From Clostridia bacterium (GTDB taxonomy: Bacteria; Bacillota_A; Clostridia; TANB77; CAG-508), in the NCBI GenBank assembly GCA_022791475.1, contig JAAVZD010000024.1, positions 1 through 57,785 on the forward strand: a DNA stretch of 57,785 nt. Direction: 5' to 3'. How positions within the stretch are numbered: the first letter of the stretch is position 1; every line of letters begins with the position of its first letter. A model generated the notes under the pieces. The model did not search any database, had not been told where the DNA came from, and worked only from the letters and a program-made list of their open reading frames with translations. Position numbers and translations under genes: made by a program. Of the stretch, positions 56,306-57,785 are shown in pieces.

Positions 56306-57247
56306 TTATTCAAATTCAATTGTTAAGCCATTATTGTACTTATATGATTTTATATTTTTAGAACATCCTGTATCTTTTAATGCACTTACAAATTCACTAC
56401 ATGTCGCCCCATCTTCACCTTCCCATATAAATGAATTAGCTTTTGTAAATGCCTTTGAAATACTTATAACTTCATCGATAGAAATAGGTTTTCTTGAGTT
56501 AACAATAATATCAAAATCAATATATGCCTTAATTATAGTTTGATATTGCCCATTATCTTTTTTAACATTAAACAATTTTGTCATTTTAATAACAGTAGGG
56601 TCAAATCCTAGTTCTTCAGGATTAACATCTAGAATAATAAGTAGATAATCATCAATATAATCATAAAGACTAATTCTATTTTTAATACTTCTAATGTCAT
56701 CAAATTCAGAATAATACCTTTCAAAATACCATACAAAGTCTTCTCGTGTTCTATAAGCTCTCGTATTCTTATAAGATTGCGAAATAGCATATACCTGCAT
56801 ATCCGAAAGAGGTAATTTTGAATATACAGTAATATTTTGTTTTTCTTTATAAATAATAGTCTTTCGGTAATACTGTCTAAAAACTTCATTTAAGCATTTT
56901 GTATGTTCAGCAATGTACTGTTTAGAAAGCTTTTGTATAACTTTTCTACGATTTTCATCTTTTGATGTTTCTTGTTCTTTATTAGTGTCTAACTTCTTAG
57001 GTTTCCCAATAAAGAATTTAATTAAGCGTTTCATTACATTATCATGTTGTTTTGAAAACTCTACTACCTTTTCTTCCTGATTTTCACTTTTGCTACCATG
57101 TTCTAAAAAGAATAACTCTCGTGCCTCCTCAAGTGGTATTGATGGTATATAGTACTCTCCATTCCGTATTTTACGTTCTATTTCATAACGTATGTACTCT
57201 GGTCTTTCATAAATTTCTCCATTTTCAAAAGAATATTTTTCAATCAT
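56306..57247 (-). CDS. 313-residue protein of unknown function
   Basis: This soluble protein is not recognised. The first 110 residues are charged and probably disordered or helical (MIEKYSFENGEIYERPEYI, LEHGSKSENQEEKVVEF). The C-terminal 200 residues are regular and Tyr-rich (NITVYSKLPLSDMQVYAISQ, DFVWYFERYYSEFDDI) and end in a beta segment. AAAGGAGTAAAAAGAT precedes the ATG. Codon 28 is a CGG in the context ATA CGG AAT and is read straight, although murB has the same ten bases at a frame break. Confidence 0.65.
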   Translation of the reverse strand: MIEKYSFENGEIYERPEYIRYEIERKIRNGEYYIPSIPLEEARELFFLEHGSKSENQEEKVVEFSKQHDNVMKRLIKFFIGKPKKLDTNKEQETSKDENRRKVIQKLSKQYIAEHTKCLNEVFRQYYRKTIIYKEKQNITVYSKLPLSDMQVYAISQSYKNTRAYRTREDFVWYFERYYSEFDDIRSIKNRISLYDYIDDYLLIILDVNPEELGFDPTVIKMTKLFNVKKDNGQYQTIIKAYIDFDIIVNSRKPISIDEVISISKAFTKANSFIWEGEDGATCSEFVSALKDTGCSKNIKSYKYNNGLTIEFE

Positions 57248-57376
57248 ATCTTTTTACTCCTTTCATAAATTATAAATACCTTATTTCAAAATAGTTACTA
57301 TGTTATATAGTAACATAATTGTTTAACATTATCAAGACTTTCTATTTAAAATTTTTTCAAAATTTATAGTTTTTTG

Positions 57377-57405
57377 TTGACTTTTTTTTCTATTTATATT
57401 AAAAT
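57377..57405 (+). promoter_or_regulatory. Promoter of rplM
   Basis: TTGACT and TAAAAT are separated by 17 bp and lie 114 bp upstream of the rplM ATG. Confidence 0.65.
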
Positions 57406-57427
57406 AATATAGCGAATTAAGAAAATG

Positions 57428-57475
57428 TTACCAATTTAAGTAACTTCTCCCCGGTAGTTTACTTAGGTGGTTTCA
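57428..57475 (+). promoter_or_regulatory. rplM leader hairpin (L13-leader candidate)
   Basis: TAAGTAAC and GTTTACTTA pair around TTCTCCCCGGTA in the 5' untranslated region of rplM. A leader bound by L13 is known at this position in Firmicutes. Match to that motif is by position and hairpin only. Confidence 0.45.
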
Positions 57476-57518
57476 TATATAATAATATAAAAAATAATGA
57501 ATGGAGGGTATTTTTACC

Positions 57519-57785
57519 ATGAATAATACTACATATAGTGTAAAGAAAAGTGAAATTGAAAGAAAATGGTATATAATCGACGCTGCTAATAAACCATTAG
57601 GTAGAGTAGCAACAGAAGCTGCAAAATTATTAAGAGGAAAACATAAACCAACTTATACTCCTCATATGGATGTTGGAGATCATGTTATTATATTAAATTG
57701 TAAAGATGCAGTTTTAACAGGAAAAAAATTAGATCAAAAAGTTTACAGACATCATTCTGGATATATTGGTGGAATGAAAGAAACA
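57519..57785 (+). CDS. rplM: 50S ribosomal protein L13, N-terminal part
   Basis: The first 89 codons of L13, an early 23S rRNA-binding protein, run off the window end. [47 protein letters not shown] and [15 protein letters not shown] match the family. ATGGAGGGTATTTTTACC precedes the ATG. In Firmicutes rpsI usually follows. Confidence 0.97.
   Translation, partial: MNNTTYSVKKSEIERKWYIIDAANKPLGRVATEAAKLLRGKHKPTYTPHMDVGDHVIILNCKDAVLTGKKLDQKVYRHHSGYIGGMKET

Overview
The window is AT-rich DNA from a spore-forming, anaerobic member of the Clostridia, probably an uncultured gut lineage. The evidence is Firmicutes-type Shine-Dalgarno sites (AGGAGG), a T-box leader, spore genes (spoVAC-spoVAD-spoVAE, gpr, a PdaB-like deacetylase), pyruvate formate-lyase with its activase, and many short intergenic spaces holding U-rich hairpin terminators. 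Most genes lie on the minus strand. Species assignment is inference.

Layout. 1-5 kb: the end of pflB, then pflA, split apart by a duplicated minus-strand module of small proteins and ORF6N/phospholipase-D-like genes, some decayed. 5-12 kb: a metal-transporter-like membrane protein, a 472-residue orphan between palindromes, a double-OB ssb, a PdaB-like deacetylase, rpiA and a CAP/SH3 secreted protein. 12-18 kb: a two-gene FtsX/MacB-like ABC exporter and ogt. 18-24 kb: an HD hydrolase, a WG-repeat membrane protein, and tgt/queA separated by a RAYT transposase with exact inverted palindromes. 24-32 kb: an anchored metalloprotease candidate, ileS with DUF1653 and an Ile T-box, a HAD protein and murI. 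32-39 kb: small paralogues, pgi, a structured RNA candidate, traX, gpr, holA and a toxin-antitoxin-like pair. 39-48 kb: glycogen debranching enzyme, yvcK, murB, a U32 peptidase, deoD and greA. 48-58 kb: a GH18 glycosidase, a PLC-like protein, dodecin, spoVAC-D-E, infC-rpmI-rplT and the start of rplM.

The main observation concerns translation. Eleven reading-frame breaks occur in ten genes, including essential or conserved holA (two breaks), murB, spoVAD, spoVAE, the U32 peptidase and the debranching enzyme. Every break has one form: an in-frame CGG codon, after which the conserved protein continues only if the C is skipped and GGN is read as glycine. I found no other convincing indel type in the window. 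Eight further CGG codons are read straight through, and all lie within the first 43 codons of their genes. This suggests either programmed or 'hungry-codon' +1 frameshifting at CGG, comparable to what is reported for AGG in Perkinsus mitochondria, or a very specific systematic artefact. It cannot be settled from the sequence alone. The affected genes are annotated here as single genes that need the +1 shift.

Other themes are dispersed palindromes (a GGGAC..GTCCC family, a GTAGGGG..CCCCTAC family and GCAAATTGC-cored hairpins), a RAYT gene that may mobilise one of them, a tRNA-Lys relic inside the ileS leader region, and several hairpins that overlap ribosome binding sites.
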